Positions 8,676 to 14,702 of a stretch of 15,708 nucleotides of DNA are shown in pieces (the first letter of the stretch is position 1; each line of letters starts with the position of its first letter). The notes under the pieces were generated by a model. That model was given only the letters and a program-made list of their open reading frames with translations. It did not search any database and was not told the DNA's origin. The DNA is from JBLHGN01 sp047616325 (GTDB lineage: Bacteria; Pseudomonadota; Gammaproteobacteria; Pseudomonadales; Cellvibrionaceae). The stretch is taken from positions 1-15,708 of the forward strand of contig JBLHGN010000061.1 of NCBI GenBank assembly GCA_047616325.1, in the 5' to 3' direction. The position numbers and the translations under genes are program-made.

Positions 8676-9312
8676 GGCCTGTTTCCTCTAGATGTGTGAT
8701 TGTTTGTGTTGGTGGCGCTTGTACTGGCACGGGCCCTTGAGAAACGATGACTTTTGCGACACGGACCACTTCGCCCTGCGCCGTTTGATAACCCTGCTGC
8801 AATACTTCAATTACAGTGCCTGGCGGCCATTGTGGCTGCTCCAACGCGGCCTCATCTACGACTGCGTCTATAGCGCCGACCACCTCACACGCCTTTGCAG
8901 GGTAGGGTTTACCAATCTCTGCCACCGCCTCCAGTGCACACTGAGATAACAGGTCTGTTATAGCGCGCTCGATCAGCGGACCCATTACGCCATTAGGGTA
9001 AGTTGCATTACCTGCTACATGGTCAATTTTGCTCAGATTATCTAAGATTTGCAAAATCTGTTCGTAGGTAAGTATTAGCCCATGACGTTCATTGAGGGCA
9101 AATTTGAGCGACGCAGACTCTTGGGCAAGCAGCGCCAAGGTATCACTCTGCTGTTTTTGCGCCATGGACAACCGACGCAAGCCTTTTTGAATGCCGATCT
9201 CATTCTTCGACACCGATTCGCTCAAGACGTCAATCGAACAAGTCATACCCTCCAAAGAAATACGTTGATGATCGTTTTTCCCCAACCACCGTTTAAACCA
9301 GCTTATAAACAA
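8665..9312 (-). CDS. GrpE-like nucleotide exchange factor
   Basis: A 215-aa protein, first gene of the chaperone operon. The start is TTG at 9312: an AAAGGGGGCG ribosome site sits 5-6 nt upstream, and the next ATG is only at residue 23. Residues about 25-95 form a likely coiled coil or helix (KGLRRLSMAQKQQSDTLALLAQESASLKFAL). The C-terminal part has the GrpE beta-domain pattern: acidic DAVVDEAALEQPQWPPGTVIEVLQQGYQTAQGEVVRVAKVIVSQG (about 150-192). The first residues (MFISWFKRWLGK) are hydrophobic and amphipathic, not typical of GrpE, and may touch a membrane or partner. A Pro/Thr-rich tail follows. Overlap with the Hsp70 gene and the matched fold indicate that it exchanges ADP on that Hsp70; it is not the housekeeping grpE by sequence. 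Confidence 0.82.
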   Translation of the reverse strand: MFISWFKRWLGKNDHQRISLEGMTCSIDVLSESVSKNEIGIQKGLRRLSMAQKQQSDTLALLAQESASLKFALNERHGLILTYEQILQILDNLSKIDHVAGNATYPNGVMGPLIERAITDLLSQCALEAVAEIGKPYPAKACEVVGAIDAVVDEAALEQPQWPPGTVIEVLQQGYQTAQGEVVRVAKVIVSQGPVPVQAPPTQTITHLEETGHAD

Positions 9313-9324
9313 TATTCGCCCCCT

Positions 9325-9739
9325 TTTCTTTCATTTTTTCCTAAAAATTCGACTGCATTTTTAAGAGACTGCAAACGTAAAAGCGCTATTGTATATACCA
9401 TAGAGAACGCTGCATACTTAAAGCTGTAATTTCTATTACTCAAGCTGGGCCCCGATACTCCTATGTCATGGGATGAGCAGCGAGAGAAGTATGGGTTTTA
9501 TTCCACATAATTTAGCATCAGGCAAAACGAGCGTTTTTTTTCGTCAACTTGAGCTTTTTAGGTGTTATTTTTACACAAAAAATGCCCGTTATTGCACCCC
9601 AAAATAGCTAAGGTGGATTACGACGAAAGTGGTAGTTGGCGTTTACCGTTTTACTACGCAGATGTTCTGTCTAAAAATCCCGCTGTAATTTTACATTCAA
9701 CTATGGCTTCAGCACTGTGTATTGGCATCAATATTTTTC
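9325..9739. other. Intergenic region between the chaperone operon and cassette-like genes
   Basis: About 415 bases with no supported gene. It must hold the chaperone-operon promoter (see the -10 candidate). It contains an A/T-rich near-palindrome AAAACGAGCGTTTT at about 9525-9538 and a small GTGT...ACAC hairpin near 9563-9577. An open frame at 9562-9858 on the plus strand overlaps the better-looking minus-strand gene and is not believed. No attC-like stem was found. Confidence 0.5.
9383..9400 (-). promoter_or_regulatory. Possible -10 region for the chaperone operon
   Basis: On the minus strand an extended -10-like TGGTATATACAAT lies about 75 nt before the GrpE-like TTG start. No good -35 hexamer is seen at normal spacing. 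A lone CTTGAG further upstream (9439-9444) recalls a heat-shock -35 but has no matching CCCCAT -10. Weak call. Confidence 0.25.
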
Positions 9740-10009
9740 CTACTTCCAGTCAAAAACGCGATACCCGCAATCTACAACATCTTCCGGAAGCTCTTCGAGA
9801 ATGTAATCCCTCAATAGCCCTAAAACATCGTCCAGCCGCATCTTCGACTTTGGCTTAAATTCTATCTCCTCAACTATTCCTTCCTGGTTCTCGGCAATGA
9901 TTTCACAGATCCACCATCGCTTTGACAATAAGTACTTGTCGGGCAAGTTGTCTCCTATGGACTTCTTCTGATCGCTTGAACTGGCTACAACTAGGCGTTT
10001 CTTTTTCAT
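9740..10009 (-). CDS. Small hypothetical protein (89 aa)
   Basis: Not recognised. A hydrophilic 89-aa protein starting MKKKRLVVASSSDQKKSIG, then LPDKYLLSKRWWICEIIAENQEG, a charged strand-like part, and a helical acidic part LDDVLGLLRDYILEELPEDVVDCGYRVFDWK. Composition is that of a real soluble protein, which is why it is preferred over the opposite-strand frame. No clear ribosome site precedes ATG10009. Its size, orientation and lone-gene spacing match integron cassette genes to the right, but no attC site is visible beside it. The 277 nt upstream (10010-10286) hold no other gene or structure I can support. Confidence 0.55.
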   Translation of the reverse strand: MKKKRLVVASSSDQKKSIGDNLPDKYLLSKRWWICEIIAENQEGIVEEIEFKPKSKMRLDDVLGLLRDYILEELPEDVVDCGYRVFDWK

Positions 10010-10286
10010 TCGCAGGGCAAAACCGATGTATTAGTAGACGTTCAGAGGAAGAAGCCTAAATGTGATAAACCCTCGCATTATGGGTATTGAAACCGTTTTT
10101 GTCGTTAAAAATATATTCAAACCATTTCAAATTAACAATTGAATTATCACCACCGTTATTTCACCTCTTACATCTTTTTTAATAATGGCAGGATTTTCAA
10201 TACAGCTGACATCATGTCACCCAAACCAATCGTCACTATCAGCTATTGATCATAAGGCGCTCTAGAATGCGCTGGGTTTCTCGTCT

Positions 10287-10697
10287 TTAACTAATAATCA
10301 GTCTAGGATACCGGTCACTCATTATCTGCCAGAACCCTTTGCTCCAGTCCATAACCACAACAACATGCCAGTCTTTAGGTGTTGCCTCGAGTACCGAATG
10401 AACGATCTTTTTGCCGCACCCCTTGACCGAAGATGTGATAGAAAAGAATTGAATTACCTTTGTAGATACGTCGACCAGCAACTCAACGCCGACAATATTC
10501 TCTTGGCCTATATCCGTCACAGGTTGCTTTTTCCCATTTTCACTAAGAACATTGGAAGCCATTATTCTTCCATTGTAAATCTTCACATAATTTAGTTCGC
10601 CAATACTGGCCAAGTTTTCGGACAAATCAAAAAATATTTTAGGCGACTTTTTTGCATTACTAGCTACTAATATTTTTTCACTATATGTCATAGGCAT
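10287..10697 (-). CDS. Hypothetical protein with GNAT-acetyltransferase-like features
   Basis: A 136-aa protein; ATG10697 (MPMTYSEK) is preferred because GGGAG lies 9 nt upstream, though ATG10691 is possible. Seen: N-terminal strands and helices, central beta-rich NIVGVELLVDVSTKVIQFFSI, then SVKGCGKKIVHSVL (about 89-102), which fits the Q/RxxGxG/A acetyl-CoA loop of GNAT enzymes, followed by DWHVVVVMDWSKGFWQIMSDRYPRL, where GFW..M..RYP recalls the final GNAT strand-helix. It may acetylate a small molecule or protein, but the fold is inferred from short motifs and the substrate is unknown. It lies singly on the minus strand among cassette-like genes, without a convincing attC on either side. 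Confidence 0.6.
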   Translation of the reverse strand: MPMTYSEKILVASNAKKSPKIFFDLSENLASIGELNYVKIYNGRIMASNVLSENGKKQPVTDIGQENIVGVELLVDVSTKVIQFFSITSSVKGCGKKIVHSVLEATPKDWHVVVVMDWSKGFWQIMSDRYPRLIIS

Positions 10698-10783
10698 CTC
10701 AAGTGGCTCCCAACCGAACTAACGCTACATGGACGTGCAAAACACGACAGAAGTGAATCAGGTTGCTGGTTTTGCTGGGGGCA

Positions 10784-11431
10784 TTATTCAAAAATTTCAT
10801 CTTCCAGCATTAAAAGATATTCAAAATTACCGTCGCCACACTTCATTTTAAGCTGAGACACAATCCTCTTTGCCTCAACTACAGACTCATTCGGTCCTCT
10901 AATGTAATAAGGCTTTCCATTGTTACCACCATAGACATACTTTTCCGCGCAAGATCCCGCGTCAACACTTCCAAATATACCTTTTGCATTTTTGTAGTCT
11001 TGATGAGGCGCAATCCCCAACTCTTTTGCATAGTGAACCGCCCCCTCTACGAGCTTTCTTGCACAAGAAGGATGCACATGCTCAAAAATCTCTTCACCGC
11101 TCCTTTCTGTCAACCTTGGCTTAAGTGTATTCTCGTACTCGTGCTCACCAGCAACTTTAAAGAGTGCGTTTTTTACACCCATACAATATACATCTACGAC
11201 AAAAGCGCTTACTGCAATACTACCGTCAGGCGTTTTTCTAGTGACGATTACATAGCCTATTCCCGTTTCGGCTATTGATTTTGGCATAAGGCACTCATGA
11301 ATCGGATACTCGCACCAATCGGATGCTTTATGCATCGACCGAACACTATTATCCAATAACTTTTTGACTAATTTTCTTTTTTTGTTTTTCTTTTCAAGTT
11401 TTTTCTGTCTCTGCTTATCACTTAATGCCAT
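10784..11431 (-). CDS. Conserved hypothetical protein with Lys-rich N-terminus (215 aa)
   Basis: A 215-aa protein of a family I have seen annotated only as hypothetical. It begins with a strongly basic coiled stretch (residues 6-25, KQRQKKLEKKNKKRKLVKK), then WCEYPIHECLMPKSIAETGIGYVIVTRKTPDGSIAVSAFVVDVYCMGVKNA, a compact alpha/beta core, then FEHVHPSCARKLVEGAVHYAKELGIAPHQDY, IFGSVDAGSC and KPYYIRGPNES. Conserved His/Cys positions (H..PSC, AGSC) could bind metal, but no known metal motif is complete. Function is unknown; the basic head suggests nucleic-acid or ribosome contact (inference). A weak GAG precedes ATG11431. Neighbouring cassettes carry a SEC-C protein, and similar gene mixes occur in integron arrays. 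Confidence 0.7.
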   Translation of the reverse strand: MALSDKQRQKKLEKKNKKRKLVKKLLDNSVRSMHKASDWCEYPIHECLMPKSIAETGIGYVIVTRKTPDGSIAVSAFVVDVYCMGVKNALFKVAGEHEYENTLKPRLTERSGEEIFEHVHPSCARKLVEGAVHYAKELGIAPHQDYKNAKGIFGSVDAGSCAEKYVYGGNNGKPYYIRGPNESVVEAKRIVSQLKMKCGDGNFEYLLMLEDEIFE

Positions 11432-11859
11432 TTTTCATTTCTCATTACTGATTTATCATGCGATATATTCTGCATCTGACGCTCAAACAACCCGCAGACA
11501 CTTCGGAGGTTTTTGTGTGTGAAAATGACAGGAAGCGGCTCACAAACATAAAGCGGGAGTAGTCTAAGATTGACTGACCTTGTATTGTTCGATTGCCCCT
11601 GTGCTTATGTATCATGGCCAATCGTTGCAGGCCCAAGCTCGATACTCACCTGGCCTTCTGAATTTATTTTCTCTCCCGTTAACGTCTTCCAAAATATTAT
11701 TTATTGAACTCAATTTTGCTAACATGTACATATTTTTTTGGTTCGAGGTTTTATATCTGTTCACTTGGGCGTTAAAACGAGCGGTGTGGACTTCATTTTC
11801 GGCCAACAGCGGACAATGGCACCACCTAAATATTGTTGGTAGATTCTCTCCAAAGCGGA
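11432..11859. other. Non-coding or degraded stretch left of the attC array
   Basis: About 430 bases without a convincing gene. A minus-strand frame at 11612-11806 (TTG start, 64 codons, ARFNAQVNRYKTSNQKNMYMLAKL) has a protein-like composition but no ribosome site, and its start lies inside a dispersed repeat, so it is left uncalled. The right end carries the 64-bp repeat described separately. Confidence 0.45.
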
Positions 11860-11861
11860 CA
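11798..11861. repeat. 64-bp dispersed repeat, copy A
   Basis: This copy aligns without gaps to 15369-15432 (about 51 of 64 bases identical), with perfect ends TTCGGCCAACAGCGG and CTCCAAAGCGGACA. Its right end touches the attC-like boundary at 11860-11866. The 10-mer TGTCCGCTTT at its end recurs at 14172-14181. It resembles intergenic repeat families of gammaproteobacteria. Confidence 0.8.
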
Positions 11862-11958
11862 TTAACGCCACTGTAAACGGTTGGAGGAGCAGCGCGTAGC
11901 CAATCCGATGGAAGCCGCTTTTTTTGCGGCTGGAATGTATTTAAAAGCTTTGTTAGGT
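11860..11958 (-). repeat. Degenerate attC-like recombination site
   Basis: On the minus strand ACCTAAC (11958-11952) begins 1 nt after the stop of the 131-aa gene, as an attC R'' box should, and GTTAATG (11866-11860) is a weak R' box. Between them lie a CGGTTGG/CCAATCCG stem with one extrahelical base and a hairpin AGCCGC-T7-GCGGCT (11922-11940 region). The outer arms pair poorly, so one half may have decayed or been rebuilt next to repeat copy A. Confidence 0.45.
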
Positions 11959-11959
11959 T

Positions 11960-12355
11960 TTATTGAACCTGGCTTCCATTTGCGTGCTCTTGGAAACCTT
12001 GACGTGCTTCATGTACAAAAACTAACAGATCCTCATCGGAAACACGCAGTACTGTAATACCTTGCTGCTCCGCCTCTTTGATTAGAACATTTACTGTTTG
12101 ATTGGCTGGAATGAGAATTTTTTTAGGAAATTGATTTTTGTGAGAATACCCACTTTTCAATAACCGCTTAGACCCTAATTCTGACAGCTCCAACGAATTC
12201 GTACCAACGAACTCTGTGCCTAATATAAAACAACTGCCTGCATCCATTAGAGCAAGAACGTTAAAATCACCGTCTGCTTTGGTAGATACCGGAGCGTCAT
12301 TAAGCTTGAATATAATCCATGCTTCGTTTATCTGAAATTTGTCTGGGTCAAACAT
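11960..12355 (-). CDS. Integron cassette gene, conserved hypothetical protein (131 aa)
   Basis: A 131-aa soluble protein of unknown function. ATG12355 has a good GAGGG ribosome site 6-7 nt upstream and sits 17 nt after the attC core GTTAGGT; the TAA stop is immediately before the next attC, which is standard cassette packing. Seen: FQINEAWIIFKLNDAPVSTKADGDFNVLALMDAGSCFILGTEFV (residues 7-50), then a helical part SELGSKRLLKSGYSHKNQFPKKILIP and QGITVLRVSDEDLLVFVHEARQGFQEH. I have the impression of a conserved family seen with this exact pattern (GDFN..ALMDA.SCFILG) but with no assigned role. No catalytic motif is evident. Confidence 0.78.
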   Translation of the reverse strand: MFDPDKFQINEAWIIFKLNDAPVSTKADGDFNVLALMDAGSCFILGTEFVGTNSLELSELGSKRLLKSGYSHKNQFPKKILIPANQTVNVLIKEAEQQGITVLRVSDEDLLVFVHEARQGFQEHANGSQVQ

Positions 12356-12374
12356 GATTTTCCCTCTTATTGAA

Positions 12375-12478
12375 ACCTAACGCCTGCTTCTGCGGCTTGG
12401 GTAAATTGGCGGATTATTTGCGTGTTTTTACAAAAAAGGTGACAGTTTACCCAAGCCCGCAAGATGCACTTGTTAGGT
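12375..12478 (-). repeat. attC recombination site (complete)
   Basis: 104 bp with perfect ends: ACCTAAC (12375-12381) and GTTAGGT (12472-12478), matching RYYYAAC and GTTRRRY. Inside, GCGGCTTGGGTAAA (12394 region) pairs with TTTACCCAAGCCCGC (12446-12460) with a single unpaired base, the extrahelical base typical of folded attC. Orientation (minus) agrees with the flanking genes. Confidence 0.88.
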
Positions 12479-12543
12479 TTTTAACTGCATAATTATATGT
12501 TTTTCTCGTTTGCTTTTCGACTTAGTAGGTTTACCTTCTATGC

Positions 12544-12993
12544 TTAGGATAGCTCCTTTATTTTATCCAAAGAAAATGTGATTAACTCATTGTCGTAACC
12601 TGGATTTGATCTTACAAATTCCGCCGTTCTTTTATAAAATTCAATAGCTTTTTTATTTTGGCCGCGCGCTTCATAAAGCATTGCTGATCTTTCGTACCCA
12701 TCAACAACATCTGGGTAAACGTTTAGTAAGACATTGCATTTCTCTTCAGCTTCATCAAATTTTTCCTATTTAATTAGATCGATAATACTATTTGAAAGTA
12801 TATCCAAATCATCTTCGATAATGGAGTAATTGTTGGAAACGTTATCAGCACTGGTATGTCGTTTAGTTTTGCCAGGTTTTTCGACAGATTTACTCGAATC
12901 TATTCGCTCGGCCTCGTCTTTCTGAAGACAACACTTTTTGTATTTTTTGCCGCTACCACAAGGGCATGGTCCATTACGAGGTGTTTTGCTCAT
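12544..12993 (-). pseudogene. SEC-C plus TPR-like cassette protein interrupted by in-frame TAG
   Basis: Seen: MSKTPRNGPCPCGSGKKYKKCC is a complete SEC-C zinc motif (Cys10, Cys12, Cys21, Cys22), followed by a polar linker and DLDILSNSIIDLIK. Codon 76 is TAG (12768-12766). Without any frame change the next 73 codons read EKFDEAEEKCNVLLNVYPDVVDGYERSAMLYEARGQNKKAIEFYKRTAEF..., a good TPR-like helical pair, ending at TAA 12546-12544. An intact protein would be 149 aa, with TAG replacing probably CAG. SEC-C domains bind zinc and often link proteins to SecA/SecB-type or other partners; the TPR part would add protein binding. Either the gene is broken, making a 75-aa SEC-C peptide, or TAG is read through. 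ATG12993 has only a weak GGGAA upstream. Confidence 0.82.
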
Positions 12994-13031
12994 TGTTTAA
13001 AATTTCCCGAGGATGATAGTAGGTTGATCGA

Positions 13032-13088
13032 GCCTAACGTCTAAAGAATGCGCGCGTCTTTTTGCGTCGTATTGTTTTTTTGTTAGCA
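13032..13088 (-). repeat. attC recombination site (short)
   Basis: 57 bp. GCCTAAC (13032-13038) fits RYYYAAC and GTTAGCA (13082-13088) is close to GTTRRRY. AATGCGCGCG pairs with TGCGTCGTATT with one extrahelical T and G.T pairs. The TAA stop of the 119-aa gene (13085-13083) lies within the site's core. Confidence 0.68.
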
Positions 13089-13442
13089 CTTTTTACGAGC
13101 ATAGTATTTATGTAATTTTCTGCAAACCATATCAAAATCATTCTGCCAAGTTTTTTCATCTTGAAACAGAAATGGACCACCTTCTTCATCTATTGAGTTG
13201 AGAAGTAGCTCTTTAGCCGTTTTCCCAGACCCTTCTTCGGATGTTGATTGCTCTACAACATAGCTTCCTAGTGAGGTAAGAGCCGCGCGATAACGATTTA
13301 ATGTGGATTTCGATTTTTCTTTAATTCCCTCATCGCTCCAAAATTCAACAAACAGATCTAAAACTTGCTTCGATATTTCGCTTTCTCTGCGAATATCTAT
13401 GCCAATTTCCCAATCTTCTGTCCAGTGTATTGTCGGTTTCAT
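13083..13442 (-). CDS. Integron cassette gene, small helical protein (119 aa)
   Basis: A 119-aa protein. ATG13442 (MKPTIHWTEDWE) is chosen because the longer frame would start inside the attC site; it lies about 7 nt past the attC end with no ribosome site, as in many cassettes. Seen: KQVLDLFVEFWSDEGIKEKSKSTLNRYRAALTSLGSYVVEQ (residues about 25-66), like the SAM-like or core-binding helical domain that starts tyrosine recombinases, but no catalytic domain follows. Then KELLLNSIDEEGGPFLFQDEKTWQNDFDMVCRKLHKYYARKKC. Function is unknown; DNA binding is only suggested by the helical pattern. The TAA stop lies in the next attC. Confidence 0.72.
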   Translation of the reverse strand: MKPTIHWTEDWEIGIDIRRESEISKQVLDLFVEFWSDEGIKEKSKSTLNRYRAALTSLGSYVVEQSTSEEGSGKTAKELLLNSIDEEGGPFLFQDEKTWQNDFDMVCRKLHKYYARKKC

Positions 13443-13448
13443 ATTGTG

Positions 13449-13533
13449 TGCTAACGCCCGTATTTGGCGCATTTTTGTTGGCGCTGCTTTTCAAGCGCCG
13501 ACAAAAATGTCGGCCAAGATACGCTTGTTACAA
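13449..13533 (-). repeat. attC recombination site at the right end of the array
   Basis: 85 bp. A strong stem pairs CATTTTTGTTGGCGCT with AGCGCCGACAAAAATG (one G.T pair); outer arms CGTATTTGGC and GCCAAGATACG pair with one bulge. The AAC (13453-13455) and GTT (13527-13529) ends are present, although flanking bases depart from consensus. It is the last attC before unrelated sequence. Confidence 0.8.
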
Positions 13534-13534
13534 C

Positions 13535-13747
13535 GGCAGCAATGACTATATTGACCTAAGCGTTGTGCAGCCGATAGGCGGAACCTTTGCTGGGCGAAGC
13601 CAACCTTTAAAACCACAGCGCTTAGAGATTAAACCACACTTTTTGAACTGCTTCTACATGGCGGAGATTGCAGACCCACGCGCCACCTTCCTTAAACTAA
13701 GCCACCAGGACGAAATGAATGAACTGGTGCGGATCATCACCGCTTAA
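13535..13747 (+). pseudogene. 5'-truncated remnant of an unrecognised gene
   Basis: An open frame with protein-like composition enters from the attC edge and ends at TAA 13745-13747: DYIDLSVVQPIGGTFAGRS, then RLEIKPHFLNCFYMAEIADPRATFLKLSHQDEMNELVRIITA. It has no start codon or ribosome site at a sensible place (upstream codons belong to the attC stem) and runs opposite to the cassette genes. It looks like the C-terminal 70 residues of a longer protein cut off where the array begins. I do not recognise the family. Confidence 0.45.
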
Positions 13748-14212
13748 TGCCAAGATGCTGACCTTAACGAAGCCGTCACCTTAGTTTTGTAACCGATATT
13801 TTTCGAAGGAAGTTTGGAAAAGAAACGCTCCCTCGTACAAAATTCGAATTTATTATTTATGCCTTGTAACATTTGTATACACCGCGCGCGTCAATTGCAA
13901 ATTTTGATACGAAGCACAGCATTGTAAGATATTGATATTCAAAGGAATAAATTGAAACACAAAAATCGCTTCGGCACAAAGTGTGCGCGCTCGTATGCAC
14001 ACCCGATCGCGCAGTGTATCTCCCCATATCATATCGCTAAGCATTTGATTTTGAAAGAGTTATGTGTTTTTCGCCAGATCAAATGCTGCGCACGCAGGCG
14101 AAAAACGAAGCCAATATCCGTCAAGTCTTCTGATACTCGAACAAAACTGTCGTATAACAGCTGGCTCCATATGTCCGCTTTAACAGAGAAAAAGCCGTCA
14201 GTTTTATCATCT
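13748..14212. other. Non-coding stretch with interleaved inverted repeats
   Basis: About 465 bases with no supported gene. The notable content is the pair of interleaved inverted repeats at 14041-14106 and a TGTCCGCTTT 10-mer (14172-14181) shared with the dispersed 64-bp repeat. Confidence 0.5.
14041..14106. repeat. Two interleaved perfect inverted repeats
   Basis: GCATTTGAT (14041-14049) pairs with ATCAAATGC (14078-14086), and GTTTTTCGCC (14066-14075) pairs with GGCGAAAAAC (14097-14106). The arms alternate (A, B, A', B'), so both stems together would form a pseudoknot-like fold, or else the two exclude each other. Confidence 0.65.
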
Positions 14213-14259
14213 CCCAAAGTCCGCTTTGGGTCGCTATGTTGAGCTCTACATAGCGACCC
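14213..14259. repeat. Two adjoining hairpins sharing GGG
   Basis: CCCAAAG (14213-14219), loop TCCG, CTTTGGG (14224-14230), directly overlapping the 12-base palindrome GGGTCGCTATGT/ACATAGCGACCC (14228-14259) by three G. The two stems compete for these bases. Confidence 0.7.
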
Positions 14260-14654
14260 TTATGTAGACCTGTCAACTATGTGGCGCTAATTCGGAGCGG
14301 CGGACTACTGCCGCCGTTTTATGCTGTTTTCGGTGTATTCCGCAAATAATTAGCTCAACATAGTATTTCCGCACTCGCGTGTAGTGGTACTCCATCAACA
14401 GGAAAGCACAGTGAGCACACGATACGTGGAAGCAGACCTTGCGATGAATAGAGTAAGTACTCGTCCGACTGGCGGAGTCTGATGGCTACGAAAGTCACTT
14501 TCAGGCACCGGGCATCGTTGATGCAGTTCCTGCAATCGCTGTAACTATGTAGAGTCTACGCAGGCCAATCCTCAATAAGTGCGGGGTTGGTGTAGCAATT
14601 ATCAACAGAACTCCACATAGTTGACAGATCTACATAAGGGTCGGTATGCGACCC
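14228..14654. mobile_element. 427-bp element with terminal inverted repeats (MITE-like)
   Basis: Both ends begin GGGTCGC and contain a 31-base inverted repeat (14254-14284 against 14613-14643, 30 of 31 matching, from CGACCCTTATG to CAACTATGTGG). The left end also carries a perfect 12-base palindrome, GGGTCGCTATGT...ACATAGCGACCC (14228-14259); the right end has a shorter one, GGGTCG...CGACCC (14638-14654). The interior codes for nothing evident and has a terminator-like hairpin and extra CTATGT/ACATAG motifs (about 14353, 14545). No target-site duplication is clear. It ends 49 nt before the integrase gene. It may be a non-autonomous element or the recombination or control region of that integrase. 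Confidence 0.7.
14298..14320 (+). terminator. Rho-independent terminator-like hairpin
   Basis: CGGCGG (14298-14303), 7-nt loop, CCGCCG (14311-14316), then TTTT. It lies inside the inverted-repeat element with no gene directly upstream; it may insulate the element or be a relic. Confidence 0.5.
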
Positions 14655-14702
14655 TTTTAGATAGCGTCATACTTATAACCCACCTAAATGGAGGGCTATA
14701 CC

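Noticed and set aside
9439..9444. CTTGAG on the minus strand upstream of the chaperone operon, like a heat-shock sigma-32 -35 box
   Set aside because: No CCCCAT-type -10 occurs 13-17 nt downstream, so a sigma-32 promoter is not supported.
9562..9858. Plus-strand open frame of 98 codons
   Set aside because: Overlaps the better-composed minus-strand 89-aa gene and has no ribosome site or familiar sequence.
10719..10769. Possible attC after the 215-aa gene (CTAACG...GGTTGC with a CGTG/CACG apical stem)
   Set aside because: Outer arms pair poorly and the GTT end does not fit GTTRRRY; a chance match is as likely.
11715..11778. GCTAAC...GGGCGTTAAAA resembling a plus-oriented attC
   Set aside because: Only a few bases can pair and the orientation opposes all neighbouring sites.
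11612..11806. Minus-strand 64-codon frame with TTG start
   Set aside because: Start lies in a dispersed repeat, no ribosome site; kept only as a note in the intergenic entry.
14041..14212. Possible attC from the 10-base inverted repeat
   Set aside because: The ends read GTT...AAC rather than AAC...GTT, so it cannot be an attC.
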